Counted from the stretch's first letter, positions 47,597 through 58,528 are shown. The stretch is 64,000 bases of DNA from Cocos nucifera (GCA_006176705.1 QRFJ01000058.1:1298676-1362675), one strand, 5' to 3'. The notes: a model not told the origin generated them from the letters alone. Translations and numbers: made by a program.

Positions 47597-48590
47597 CTTC
47601 TACAACACCACCAAAGGCACGGAGGGCAAAGCACTAGCTTTTGGTGGCAGGTGAGTGACCATCGACCGGGTTTCTAAGCTAAGGTTAAATATTAAATATC
47701 CACTCAGTCAGACCTGCCAAATGTTTCTGCAGTTGCAACAAGGAGTCTCTGAATGGTACTAACTTGTCTGGAACTATTGCTCTGTGTGTGGTCGATTCTG
47801 TCTCATCCGATTTCTCTTTGTACCGAGATGCTCTGAAGGGTGTTCTGAAAGCTGGGGGGAAGGGAATTGTTATGGCTACATGCACAAATAATTTCCTTGA
47901 AATGACGGAAGCATGCAAAGACATCACTTGTGTTTTTGTAGATTTCGTTATAGCATATCAAATTGGAATATATATAGATAGTGAAAGGCAAGTTTTTTAT
48001 CTCTGACTTCATGAACATCAGTTAAGATCCATTGCTGGGTTTTGGTTCTAACAATATTGGATGTGTTTCGGGTTTGAGCAGCGCACCTGTAGTTAGCGTC
48101 ACAAGCGCACGAGTAATGTTATAGGGAAAGAAGTCTTGGCTCCAAAAGTAGCAATATTCTCCTCAAGAGGACCTTCTGTACTATCTCCTAGAGTGCTCAA
48201 GGTATCAAACATATAATAAAAGATGCATCATATCTTTCTCGCCTTGCAATTTTGTGGATTTCTACTATCAAACATATCATTAAATATATGTGAAATGGCA
48301 CTGCAGCATTGATGCTTCTAATGATCCTATTCCCATAAATGCATTACAGAACCTTTCAGAACTTTGGTTTTATAGTCTCTCATCGTCTTATGGCTGACAT
48401 TTCTACAGCCTGATATCGCTGCACCAGGAGTCGGCATCTTGGCAGCAAAAAAGAACTCGTATGTTTTTGGCTCAGGAACCTCAATGGCTTGCCCGCACGT
48501 GGCAGGAATTGCAGCTTTGCTCAAATCCATGCTTCCTAATTGGTCTCATGCTGCCATAAAATCAGCACTTGTCACCACCGGCGCGTGGAT
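47586..48590 (+). pseudogene. Subtilisin-like protease (S8) fragment, four exons with introns
   Basis: Exon 1 (47586-47650) reads GQSIFYNTTKGTEGKAL and ends AG-GTGAGT. Exon 2 (47733 to about 47993, after CTGCAG) reads CNKESLNGTNLSGTIALCV and spans the PA-like region, ending GAAAG-GCAAGT, a GC-type donor. Exon 3 (48082-48201) has APVVSVTSARV, then a frameshift near 48120, then GKEVLAPKVAIFSSRGPS. Exon 4 (from 48419 after TCTACAG) has PDIAAPGVGILAA and the catalytic serine box GSGTSMACPHVAGIAALL, ending near 48585. Plant subtilases are secreted serine endoproteases. The catalytic Asp and His domains, signal peptide and C-terminus are missing, so no active enzyme is possible. Confidence 0.88.
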
Positions 48591-48889
48591 CAAACTTGTT
48601 TATTCTTTTTCTTTATTTATTTTTTTATCATTTTTTTATTTTTTAATATATGATGTTAGGCATTCATTTTGGAGCATCGGGAGGCGATAGACATGGACAA
48701 AACACCGGTGGCGGCGACATGCACCTAGGAACTCCATAGGGCTTATTTCTTATTATTTTTTGTTTTATATATGAGTACTTTATCATGATACTATGTGTAC
48801 TTTATGTATGCTTTATGTATGCTTTGATATACTATCCATACTTTTTAATATAGTACTTTATTGAATTCTTGGTGTCATTGAATGAAGAA
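48591..48889. other. AT-rich filler in CACTA-B
   Basis: T-rich sequence after subtilase exon 4, with repeated TTTATGTATGC-type words near 48800. The frame 48439-48690 continues from the subtilase exon into this filler and is not a real C-terminus. No gene is seen. Confidence 0.5.
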
Positions 48890-49541
48890 TTGATATTATT
48901 GTTGGATGGCTTAAAATGATCATGGTTGTTGTTGGACGTAAAGAACAATACTTTAGCAATGGATTAGCAATGAAAAGAAATTTTAGAATCCATGAATTAG
49001 TAACAGATTTACAGTATATTAGCAATGGATATTTAAAATTTATGCAACGGTTTAGAAATGGAATTGCAATGAAATATTAAAATTTCAGCAACGTAGTAGA
49101 AATGAATTTACAATGAAATTCAAAAAAATTAGCAATGGAATAGAAATAAAGTTACAACAGAATATTAAAATTTTAACAATTGAATATAAATGGATTTACA
49201 ACGGAACACTAAAATTATAGCAATGGATTAGTAATAAATATTTAAAAGTTTAACAATGGATTTGCAACTAATTTGCAATGAAAGAGCCACGAAAATTATT
49301 TGGTTCGCAAACCTGATATTCAAAAATTAGCAATGAAATAATTCTATTGCTATTCCATTGTTAAAAAAATTAGCAATGGAATAGCAAGATACGAGTCCCA
49401 TTGCTAATTAGCTACGAGGAATTTAGCAACACAAATCCGTTGCTAATCTGTTGCTAATCCATTGCTAAATAGTTTTGCAATGGATTGGCAATGGATTAGC
49501 AACTGATTTTATCCGTTGTTAAGTAGCCTTTTTCAGTAGTG
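48890..49541. repeat. Right subterminal repeats of CACTA-B
   Basis: More than fifteen copies of TTAGCAATGGA-type words and their complement, ending ATCCGTTGTTAAGTAGCC then TTTTTCAGTAGTG. The density rises toward the terminus (49370-49510), where copies become near-perfect and palindromic. Confidence 0.82.
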
Positions 49542-49544
49542 ATT

Positions 49545-51145
49545 AAGCTGTCTTTGAGTCGTGCATTTGCATAGCATCCAGATAGGTGATCAAATTCTCG
49601 TTGTTCTCATCTAGTTCAATCGAATCATCATTTCGGATCAAGAAATTGTAGTCTATCTAGCTGACGTAGCACTCTATCAGATCTCTTCAAAGGCACATTT
49701 ATAATGGGCTCTGGATTTGATTCTCTAATCAAATCTATTTCTGTATATGATGGTGTTGGTTCTTCTACCTATTAAACTTCATCGAGCTCAATCTTAGTGG
49801 CATTAATTTCTTTTCTAAAAAACTTCTTTTCCAAAAATATTACTCTATTATTGATGAATGCTTTTTGTTCTTCAGTAAGATAGAAATAATATCCTTCAGT
49901 TTTTTTTGGGTATCCTATAAATAGATACTTACCGGACCTAGGTCCATGCTTATCTATTTTTAAATATTTGATATAAGCTGGACATCCCTAGAATTTAATG
50001 TGTGAGAGTACTGGCTTATGCCCTATTCATATCTCATATGGTGTTTTATTGATAGATTTACTTAGAACCTTATTAAATATATAACAGGCAGTGTCAAGTG
50101 CATATCCTCAAAAGAAGACTGGCAGATTAACAAAATTCATCATGGATCCAATCATGTCCAATAGAGTTCGATTTCTTCTTTTTGACATCTTATTATATTG
50201 TAATGTCCTAGGATGAGTCTATTGTAAGAGAATCTCATTCTCTTCTAGATATGTCAAAAGCTTACTGGTGAGGTATTCTTTTCTTTGGTCTAATCGAAGA
50301 GTTTTAATACTCTTTCTAGTTTGCTTTTTTACTTCACTATGAAATTCTTTGAACATTTTAAATGATTCGAACTTATATTTCATAAGGTAGACATATCCAT
50401 ATCTTGACAGATTGTTAGTAAAAGTAATGAAGTAATTATATTAATCTCAACACTTGTATTCATGGGTCTACATACATCACTATGTACTAGACTTAGAACA
50501 TTATCGGCCCGTTCATCCTTTTCTTTAAAAGATGATTTTGTTATCTTATCAAGACGATAGGACTCACGGATCGATAATGATTCACAATCATTAATATTGA
50601 GAATTTTCTCTTTTGTTAACCTATTTTTCATGTTCTTATTTATATGACCTAACCGATAATGCCAAAAGTAGGTATCGCTGACATTATCTAACTTTGGACA
50701 TTTGTTTGATGTGTACATTATATCAACAACTATGATAGAATATATATATATATCATTTCTTAATTATCCATGCATCATAGTAACACCATTCATAATGATA
50801 TCATAAAAAAATTTTAATTAAAAAATTATAACCATCTTTGACCAAAAGCCTTATAGAAATAATATTTAAAAAGAAAAATGGATAATAATGACAATCATCT
50901 AAAATAATGATATTTGAATCAAGAATAAGCTGAAGTATTCCTAAGGCTAGAATTGGAATAGATCTTTCATTTACAATGTTCAGGAATTGCTCGCCATCCT
51001 TGAACTTCCTGCTGACTTGAAGTTCCTACGATGAATCACAAATATTAATTGGACTTCCAATATCCAATACCCAGGTAGTAGTATCACAGATAGAGAAATT
51101 ATAAGGTGTTATCATATAAGTATTATTGACGCAGAAACTAATCAT
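49545..51145 (-). pseudogene. Copia-4 RT start, integrase and protease (segment 3 of 4)
   Basis: Minus-strand pieces in order: protease ending TYMITPYNFSICDTTT and WVLDIGSPINICDSS (51026-51145, D-I-G site); GAG-pre-integrase TYFWHYRLGHINKNM, then CESLSIRESYRLDKI, with both Cys of CxxC lost; integrase core with VHSDVCRPM; post-core GYPKK region near 49900-49980; and the RT N-terminus near 49545-49640. Numerous stops are present. The gene is cut at 51145 by a gypsy insertion and at 49545 by CACTA-B. Confidence 0.82.
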
Positions 51146-51995
51146 CGTTGGATCCGACTGGAGTGGAGGAGGATGAGGTCGCTGTCGGGGATCTACAAAA
51201 TAAAGTCCCGTCCGGAGCTGATGGGGGGTGGCTCCGGCAGGACCCTCCAACGATCAAGTCAGCTCTGGCCAACAGAAATGGAGTGCTCGGGAATGAGTTC
51301 TGCAGAGCTTAGAGAAGGAGAGGAGAGCTTAGAGCCTAGAGTTAGCATATCTAGAGGATCCTTTTTATAGGCGAAGCTTGATGGTGATAGCTGCAGCTGC
51401 CTGATGGCGGGCCGCTCGAAGCTGCATCGGATTTGATGCGGAGAGGATGGTATCATCAGGTTGATAGTGACAGCCATACCGTCTGACAGTGGTGGATTGC
51501 TCGAGGTCTGGCGGAGTCAGTCACGGAGGAGGGCACCGCCTGTAGCGTCGCTTATGGTAGACTGATTGTGACTGTTCGGTCAGATTTAATGGCGATAGCT
51601 CTAAGAAAGTTCGGTTGGTGGACCTCGGTATATATCGATTTCAGAGGAGTTCGGACTCCTAGAGGAGTTCGACCGAGGGAAAGCTCGGAAGAAGTTCGGT
51701 CGAAGGAGTGCGGAGGGAGTTCGGCTCTCGTAGGCATCTGGCTGGAAGAGCGCGGAGGGAGTTCGGCTCTTACAGGAGTCCGACTGAAGCTCGACCGCTG
51801 GAGAGTTCGGTCGGTTGAAGGAGTTCGACTAAGGTCCGACCGCTGGAAGTCCGAAGGAGCTCAATCGTTGAGGAGTTCGATCGGCTGAAGGAGTTCAGCT
51901 AAGACCCGCCCGTTGAAGCTCTTCCATGGCTACCAGTTGCGTTAAGCTGAGCATCGAATTGGACTTCGATAGGAGAGGGGTTTATCCCCAACAAT
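51146..51995 (-). repeat. LTR of the gypsy-type fragment
   Basis: Read on the minus strand it starts TGTTGGGGATAAACC at 51995 and ends GGATCCAACG at 51146, so the final CA is CG. It contains many GAGTTCGG/CCGAACTC words (51600-51900). The ORFs here on both strands are by-products of these repeats. Confidence 0.7.
51360..51372 (-). promoter_or_regulatory. TATA box in the gypsy-type LTR
   Basis: CCTATAAAAAGG on the minus strand is followed downstream by GC-mixed sequence up to the LTR end. This is the likely transcription start region of the LTR (U3/R border). Confidence 0.5.
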
Positions 51996-52059
51996 AGTTT
52001 CCCCCACTCCCGAGTTCGAAACTCAAAGGAAGGGAGTGCAGAAAAGACGACTGTCGAAG

Positions 52060-52590
52060 TCCTCTTCTGGGCTCCGTGCTGGTTCAGGTTGAAGCTCGGG
52101 GGAGATCTCATCTCCAGCCAAAGTTGATGTTGAAGTTGAAGCCCGAGGGAGATCTCATCTCCCACCGAGGTTGAAGTAGATCTCACCTCGTACGGTCGAG
52201 GTCGGAGGTTGAGCTCCTCGGGGGCGATATTGTCACCAGCGGCCGAGGCTGACTTGGGGGAGATCTCCTCTCCTGCAACCAAGGTCGACTCGGGGGAGAT
52301 CTCCACTCCTGTAGCCAAGGTCGACTCGGGAGAGATCTCATTTCCTACAGCTGAGGTTGACGCGGTCACTCGAAAGAGATCTTATCTCTAGGCGAGGTTG
52401 TCTCCGATCTTATCTTCGGTCGAGGTTGTCTCGGTTGCTCGAAAGAGATCCCATCTCTGGCCAAGGTTGGCTCGGTCACTCGGGAGAGATCTTATCTCTG
52501 GCCGAGGTTATCCGGCGACTTGGGAGGAGATCTTATCTCTGGCGAGTGGCGCGGTCGCTCGGGGAGGAAGATTTACTACCTGCAGACCTC
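52060..52590 (-). repeat. Tandem array of about 48-60 bp units with GAGATCTCATCTCC core
   Basis: About ten units contain (G)GGAGAGATCT(C/T)ATCTC followed by a GGTTG-CTCGG linker. On the minus strand the left units stay open and give a repeating EISPESTL-type peptide (51899-52369). That frame also runs through the polypurine tract into the LTR, so I do not take it as a protein. Such arrays are common in the 3' untranslated region of some plant gypsy elements. Confidence 0.7.
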
Positions 52591-52594
52591 AAGA

Positions 52595-53565
52595 TCGGAC
52601 TTTGGACTTGCTCGTGTTAGATGAGGTTTTCTCTCCTATTCCTAAGAGCTGTTGGGGCACATACGGACCGCTTCAGGGCCTCTCCTTCATCTCATTCTAA
52701 GCGTGACGGGGCCTCGGACTTTGCTCGCATTGGACGAAGGTTCGTCCTCTATTCCTAACGGGCTATGGGGCACATATGGACCATCTGTCGTTGCCTCTTC
52801 CCTCCCATTCATCTAAGAGTGAACGAGGTCTTCGACTTTGCCGCTGTAGAATAGATTCTCCTCTATTCCTAATGGGCTATGGGGGCACATACGGACCATC
52901 GTCCGTGGCCTTCTCCATCCCATCCGTCTAGGAACAAGGCCTTCGACTTTGCTCGCTTTAGATGCAGGCTTCTCCTATTTCTAAACGGGACTGTGAGGGG
53001 GGGTCATACGGACCGTCGTCCCTGCCTCTCCTTCACTCGTTTAAGGTGAGCGAGGCCTTCGACTTTGCTTGCGTTAGATGAGGTTCTCTCTCATATTTCC
53101 TAATGGGCTGTGGGGCACCATAAGAGCCGGGTTGTCAGTGCCTACAATCCCCCATCCATCCTAAATGAAATGAGGCCTTCGGAACCTTGCTTTGCGTTGT
53201 GGATAAGGTTCTCTTCTGTTTACTTAATGGGCTGTGGGGGCACATAAGCGACCGTTGTTCAGGTCTCTCCCCCATCTCGTCTAAGGTGAACGAGGCCTTT
53301 CAACTTTGCTGCGTTTCGTTTAAGACGAGGTGTCTCCTCCTATTCTAACGTGCTTTGGAGGGAACGATACGAGGATGTTATTGTACTGCGCCTACTCTCC
53401 CGTCTCGGTCTAAAGTGACACGGCCTTCGACATATACTGCTCGTGTTAGGACGAGATCTCCTCATGTTTCCAATGGACTGACATGGGGGCGCACATTATG
53501 GACGTCGTCCGTGCCTCTACCTCCATCTCGTCTATAGGTGAACGAGGCTTCGACTTTGCTTCTTA
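52595..53565 (-). repeat. Tandem array of about 115-bp units
   Basis: About nine units carry the words CGACTTTGCTCGCGTTAG, CTATTCCTAATGGGC and GGGGCACATA-GGACC at regular spacing (starts near 52601, 52716, 52832, 52945, 53060, 53180, 53301, 53429 and 53549). Copies become increasingly full of small indels after 52960. Another copy follows at 54026-54170. Confidence 0.75.
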
Positions 53566-53569
53566 TACC

Positions 53570-54025
53570 TCAACTAGGCATGCACCCGGCTTTCCTCTCC
53601 TCGCATATCAAGACCCAAACCAGCCCAATCAAACCACCATACGAGAGAAAGCCAACCCAACACCATACAAACAACCACCATTCAAATACGCCGCACGACA
53701 ACACCCACACCCCCCCACACAACAATAAACACAGACCCCGCCGCACACAATACGCAATACACATACCAAAACAAATCACATACACACACCAAACATACCC
53801 GAGAGTACCCCATCACAAACACACAAACCCAACCTCCTCACACAACAACCAATCCACCAACGCAACAACCAACAAAATATCTCTCGATACGCTATAAACA
53901 AAACATAGAAACCGCAACAAAACAAACTACAACCATTAACTAACGGCGAGAAGACATTTGATCAACCCAACAAAAAAAAACACTCAAACACATACAACAC
54001 AACAAAACAATACGTAACAATAGGA
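53570..54025. other. A/C-only anomalous stretch, suspected assembly artefact
   Basis: For over 400 bp the sequence is almost entirely A and C with few G or T, unlike anything else in the window. It starts inside a damaged 115-bp repeat copy and ends directly at another copy. It has no repeat structure of its own. The open frames here (53483-53728, 53538-53897) follow from the lack of stop codons in such composition. Confidence 0.6.
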
Positions 54026-54193
54026 CGACAGGATTCTTCTTCTATTTCTAATGGACTATGGAGGCACATAAGGGCTGTTGTCTAGGCCTCTTCCTTCATC
54101 TCATCTAAAATGAACGAGGCCTTCAACTTTGCTCGCGTTAGGATGAGGTTCTCCTCCTGTTACTAACGGACCATTTTCGTTCGTTTCTTTCCT

Positions 54194-55440
54194 ATCATCA
54201 CATAGTTTTTGCACCCAGAAACAATATTATTGAAAGAGAAGAATTTTACTAAGAAAAAGTTACTCGCAGCACATCCCTCTTGTTCAGCTTGTTCCTCCTT
54301 TTAGGCTTATTTGGGTCAAGGGATGCAAGATATAGAAGATAATTTCTCTTCTAGTGATCCAGCTCCTTATAAAAGAAGCATTCTGTCTGACTCTGATCGG
54401 CCTTAGACTTCTTGACCTAATTGGGCTTAGAAAACCCAACACTATTCTTCTATAGCTTCTTCTTTCTCTTTCCTTAAAGGAATGATGACCCACTGAGGAC
54501 TGTCCTACCATATTTACTGACTTCTTATGAAGCTGATTATCCTTCTCAAATGTTTGTAGTAACCCTAGCAAACCAGGGTAGTTTACTGCAGGCTTAGTCA
54601 TTCTATAATGACTTAAGAAGGGAAGGTAAGACTTGGGAAGTGAGTTCAAAATAGCATCCTTACCTAATTATTCATGCAAGGAAAAACCGAGTTTCCTCAA
54701 ATGTTTGATTTGTCTGATCATGTGCAATATATAATCGATAATCAATGCCTCCTCACGCATCCGGGCATTGAAGACTACATAAGTGGTTTTATGCCTCTCT
54801 GCATCCTCAAGGGTGCCAAAGGACTCGTTCAAGTTTTGAAGCATTTTCTCGAGCTAAGCATCCTCAAATTTTTGACTAAACTCATCATTCATGGTAGCCC
54901 TCATGATGCAATGGATAGTTGTATAGTCGTTGAGCCACTTCTGGTAAGTGTCTCTTACCATACTATGCATATTGGTAGTAGGTTCATCAGGTGCTAGAAC
55001 CATAAGAACATACAAGATCCTCTCATGCTCCAAAATAATTTTGAGCTTTTGATACTAGCTATCAAAATTAGGTCCCATAAGCTTGTCACTATTTAATAGT
55101 GATCAAAGCAATAACATGTAAGCCATTACTGAAAGAAAAAAATATAAGACCTATTAGTATATGAATTATTAAATTCTAAAGATTTGGACTTTAGTCTAAA
55201 AGTTCTCCTATTATTTTATATGAATTGATAGCCTCAACCTCTAATTTGAGAAATTAACTTAATTTCTTAGCAGTAGTAGAATCCACAAAGACTGCACATG
55301 GGCTCGAGTGTGGCTCGGCCAACCCCTGTACATCTATGGATAGGTTCTTAATCAATTATTTCTCCAAATAATTTTTAGTATTAATTTTGCCCCAAGCATC
55401 TCTTTAGCAGACCCGTGGCACCTCTACTAAAAGTCCTGGT
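54194..55440 (-). pseudogene. Copia-4 gag and leader (segment 4 of 4)
   Basis: Minus-strand pieces: MGPNFDS, KLKIILEHERILYVLM, DAERHKTTYVVFNARM, LNSLPKSYLPFLSHYRM, NYPGLLGLLQTFEKDNQ and the zinc knuckle TECFFYKELDH, stop, KR near 54350-54395. As in copia-2 the second Cys is Tyr. Gag starts near 55125; the leader continues to 55440, where LTR-6 has inserted. The 5' LTR and PBS of copia-4 are therefore not next to it in this window. Confidence 0.8.
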
Positions 55441-56088
55441 TGTTGGGGTTTAACATCATCCTATTGCAGTCTGGTACCATTTATTATGACAAAAAGAAAG
55501 AAAAAATAAAAAAAATATAATCAAGTATGTGGACTAGACCAAGATCTACCTCCACGGGATATGTAAAGCTTTACTATGAGAAAAATAAATTTATAAAAAG
55601 AGATCACATCCTCAACTCTCATACACCAATCCCTCTCTCTTAATAAGAAGCACTCACCTCTCATCCTTACAAAAGCTCTCTCTTTATAGGAGATCCCAGA
55701 AAAGATCATTGTTTGTTACCTGACAGTCTGCCTGAAGCCTCCTACATCTCTCTATTGGCACTCTTCAGGATCTATGGCTGCTGCCTGGTCTCTATCTATT
55801 GCCATCTGCCACTCTAGAGGACTCTGCTGACCATGCACTACTCCAAGCCACCATAGGGTCTTTTATAGGCCTCGGACATGGCTTAATTTGAGTCGATACC
55901 AAAGACTAGACTCGACTGCATCTTTAACAATGTCCTTGTCCATTGGATCATCACCACAAGTAACCATAGTAGCTAGATCATGCATTTTAGCACTTGTGGA
56001 CCGCCTATAGATTGGTTGCACTGCAAATCAGGCTAGTCACCACATGCCATGCGCACATGTCCTCCATCATTCGTACGTATGCCATGTG
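55441..56088 (-). repeat. LTR-6, piece 1 of 3
   Basis: TGTTGGGGTTTAACATC starts exactly at 55441 after copia-4 leader sequence. It is the 3' end of a minus-strand LTR related to those of the element at 56089-58528 (same opening and similar AGATCTACCTCCACGGGATATG text). It is interrupted at 56088 and resumes at 58529. Confidence 0.65.
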
Positions 56089-57135
56089 TATTAGGGTAGA
56101 TCCATCAATTGTGGAACATGGATCACCCACCCAAGATCACCTATAGGAGATATGGCACCACTTATTATTGTGGAAAGATAGAAGAAGACAAACAAACACA
56201 ACCATATACGTTGTTCGGCCTAAGTGCCTACATCCACGGAACATGCAATGCTTCACTACTGAGAAAGAATAATAGAAGAGATACAATCTCAACTCACCAA
56301 CCCTCTCTCTCAATCCAGAAGCGCTCACCCATACAATGCTCTCATAGTAATCCTAAGAAGATCCTCCTCATAGATCTATCGATCCAAGGTCCTCGACATT
56401 CTTGGACACTCTGTGATCCTCTCAGCCTCTACATCAAGCCCCAGCCTTTATCCCTAGGCAACCCTGCTGTTCCAAGACACTCCTGACTTTCTTGATGCTC
56501 TTGGCGCATCCTAAGACCCTTGGCTCTCCCTAAGACCTGCTCCTGATCTCCTTGGGAAGCCCCTGGCACTCTCTACTGAGATACCCTGCTCGGCTATTAC
56601 ATCATCGAGTCTCTCTCAGCCCACGTGCCTCAAGGGAGGTGCTACTACAGCACTCCAATGCTCCCTACCTTATCTCTGCACTGCCTGAGAGGTTTTTTTC
56701 GAGACTCTCTGATACCTTAGGTCGTCAAGCCTTCTTATAAGCCCTAATCATTTCAATAGCTATCCGATCAGCTCTTGTGTGCTATCCTAGCCACTAGATA
56801 GCACAATAGCTCCATAGATCCCGTGAATAGATCTGGTCCATGAGTTAGGAGTTGTAGACCCCATCAAAAGACTTCCGCTCGTGTGCTCGTGCACTGTTTG
56901 CCATCGTGCTATTCGCCTTCATCGAGCTGGCTCCATCAGAAGCCAAGCTAGCTTGACTGCGTCTCACCCAAGCACTGATTTCTGTCTGCCTGTGAGAGCC
57001 GGCTAGAATCTGCCTCGAGCTGGCTTAAGTGCGTAATCGAGCTAGCTTGACTATATTTTAGCTGATTTTTCTCATGGCTCCTGAATCTCATTCTTGGCTT
57101 ATCATGGATCGATCTTGAGGCACTAGACTCCAACA
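56089..57135 (-). repeat. 3' LTR of the coding-free element
   Basis: Delimited by TATTAGGGTAGATCC on the left and AGACTCCAACA on the right. It includes several GAGC(T/C)(G/A)GCTC near-palindromes at 56925-57050. Confidence 0.78.
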
Positions 57136-57444
57136 TTCTCCACCTCGACTCGATATTCGGATCCACCTTAAATCTAAGAGCTTCTTGTATGATACCGCCC
57201 ATATGTCCTAGGACTACCTTCTACTGCTCATGGATTCATAAACATGAGAGCCAAGCTAGGCCGCTCGATCTCAAACTGAGTCTCATGCTAGATCTATCTC
57301 CACCTAGAGCTCCACCTCACACTAAGCTCCATCTGACTTCTTCTTGCACATGAGAGCATCTACCTTGATTGTGTCCTTCTTCTAACTCGATCACCATCGC
57401 AGCAACCCTTGGAACAACCTAACTCCTCCTAGCTCTGATACCAT

Positions 57445-58528
57445 TGTTGGGGTAGATCCATCAACTGCAGAGCAGAGATCACTCATCCAAGATCACCTAC
57501 AGGAGATATGACACCACTTGTTGCTATGGAAAGATAGAAGAAGACAAATAAATACAACCATATATGTGGTTTGGCCCAAGTGCCTACATCCATGGGACAT
57601 GCAATGCTTCACTACCGAAAAAGAATAATAGAGGAGATACAATCTCAACTCACCAACCCTCTCTCTCAATCTAGAAGCACTCACCGATACAATGCTCTCA
57701 TACTAATCCTAAGAAGATCCCCCTCATAGATCGTTCAGGGTCCTCAACATCCCTGGACACTCTATGATCCTCTCAGCCTCTACATCAAGCCCTAGCCTTT
57801 GTCCCTAGGCAAACCCATCGTTCCAAGAAACTTTCAACTTTCTTGATGCTCTTGGCACGTCCTGAGACCCCTGACTCTCCTTAAGACCTACTCTTGATCT
57901 CTCTAAGAAGCTCCTAGCACTCTCTATTGAGATATCCTTCTCGACTACTGTACCATCGAGCCTCTCTCAACCTCCATGCCTCCAAAAGGTGCTACTGCAG
58001 CACTCCAACGCTTTCTATCTTATTTCTGCACCATCTAAGAGATTTTTCTCGAGACTCTCTAACTCCTTAGATCGTCAGGCCTTCTTATAAATCCTAATCA
58101 TTCTAATAGCCATCCGATCAGCTTCCGTGTGCTCTTCTAGCCGCTAGATAGCACAACAGCTCCATAGACCTTATGAATAGACCTGGTCCATGAGTTAGGA
58201 GTTATAGACCCCATCAAAAGGCTTTCACTCATGTGCTCATGTGCTGTTTGCCATCGTACTGTTCGCCTCCATCGAGCTGGCTCCATCAGAAGTCGAGCTG
58301 GCTCGATCGCGTCACATTCGAGCATTGATTTCTATCCATCCGAGAGAGTCAGCTTGAATCCATCTCGAGTCGGCTCGAATCCACCTCGAGCTGACTCAAT
58401 CTCATCCTGAGCCAGCTTGACTGCATATCCGAGTCAGCTTGACTATATGTTGGCTAATCTTTCTCATGACTCCTAAATCTCATTCTTGGCTTATCATGGA
58501 TCAAATCTCAGGGTGCTAGATTCCAATA
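57445..58528 (-). repeat. 5' LTR of the coding-free element
   Basis: Delimited by TGTTGGGGTAGATCC on the left, next to the PBS, and AGATTCCAATA on the right. Colinear with the other LTR at roughly 85 percent by eye. It has five or more near-palindromes of the GAGCTGGCTC type between 58275 and 58440. Confidence 0.78.

Larger units (their letters stand above)
45472..49541. mobile_element. CACTA-B, Pack-CACTA transposon carrying host gene fragments
   Basis: Left end CACTATAAAAAAAT at 45472 and right end CTTTTTCAGTAGTG at 49541 form imperfect terminal inverted repeats, sharing an inner TTAACAAC. The 3-bp target duplication ATT (45469-45471 and 49542-49544) is perfect, as expected for CACTA transposons. 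The interrupted copia-4 RT frame resumes just after 49544. Subterminal repeats built on TTAGCAATGGA occupy both ends. No transposase is present. The 2.9-kb middle holds parts of at least two plant genes (MCU and subtilase), so it is a gene-capturing, non-autonomous element. Confidence 0.9.
51146..54193 (-). mobile_element. Ty3/gypsy-type element fragment: 3' LTR plus 3' untranslated repeats
   Basis: On the minus strand a purine tract (GGGAGTGGGGGAAAC) precedes an LTR starting TGTTGGGGATAAACCCC. Tandem arrays lie upstream of it. ATCAT at 51141-51145 and again at 54194-54198 is a probable target duplication, since copia-4 resumes at each side. The expected 5' LTR, gag and pol are missing; either a deletion or an assembly collapse in the array explains this. 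Assignment to Ty3/gypsy comes from the LTR texture and the 3' tandem repeats, as no domain is present. Confidence 0.6.
56089..58528 (-). mobile_element. Coding-free non-autonomous LTR element (TRIM/LARD-like)
   Basis: Two LTRs (56089-57135 and 57445-58528) surround only 309 bp. That core has a PBS on the minus strand (ATGGTATCAGAGC at about 57432-57444) and a purine tract (GAGGTGGAGAA) before the other LTR. No gag or pol is present. LTR ends are T(G/A)TTGGA and CCCAACA or its TG-to-TA variants. A target duplication is imperfect (CCATG/ACATG). The core near the PPT resembles that of the LTR-6 element, suggesting that a related autonomous element supplied proteins in trans. Confidence 0.8.

Noticed and set aside
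51899..52369. Minus-strand 156-residue frame with EISPESTL repeats as a protein
   Set aside because: It is encoded by a tandem DNA array and runs through the polypurine tract into the LTR, so translation is unlikely.
51568..52700. Plus-strand open frames in the gypsy-type region as genes
   Set aside because: They follow from repeats with few stops (GAGTTCGG words and GAGATCTC arrays) and overlap each other in several frames.
53483..53897. Pro/His/Thr-rich frames of 81 and 119 residues
   Set aside because: They arise from the A/C-only stretch, which cannot form many stop codons and is itself suspect.
56109..56740. Plus-strand frames of 125 and 62 residues as genes
   Set aside because: They lie in one LTR of the coding-free element, and the matching positions in the other LTR do not keep the frame.
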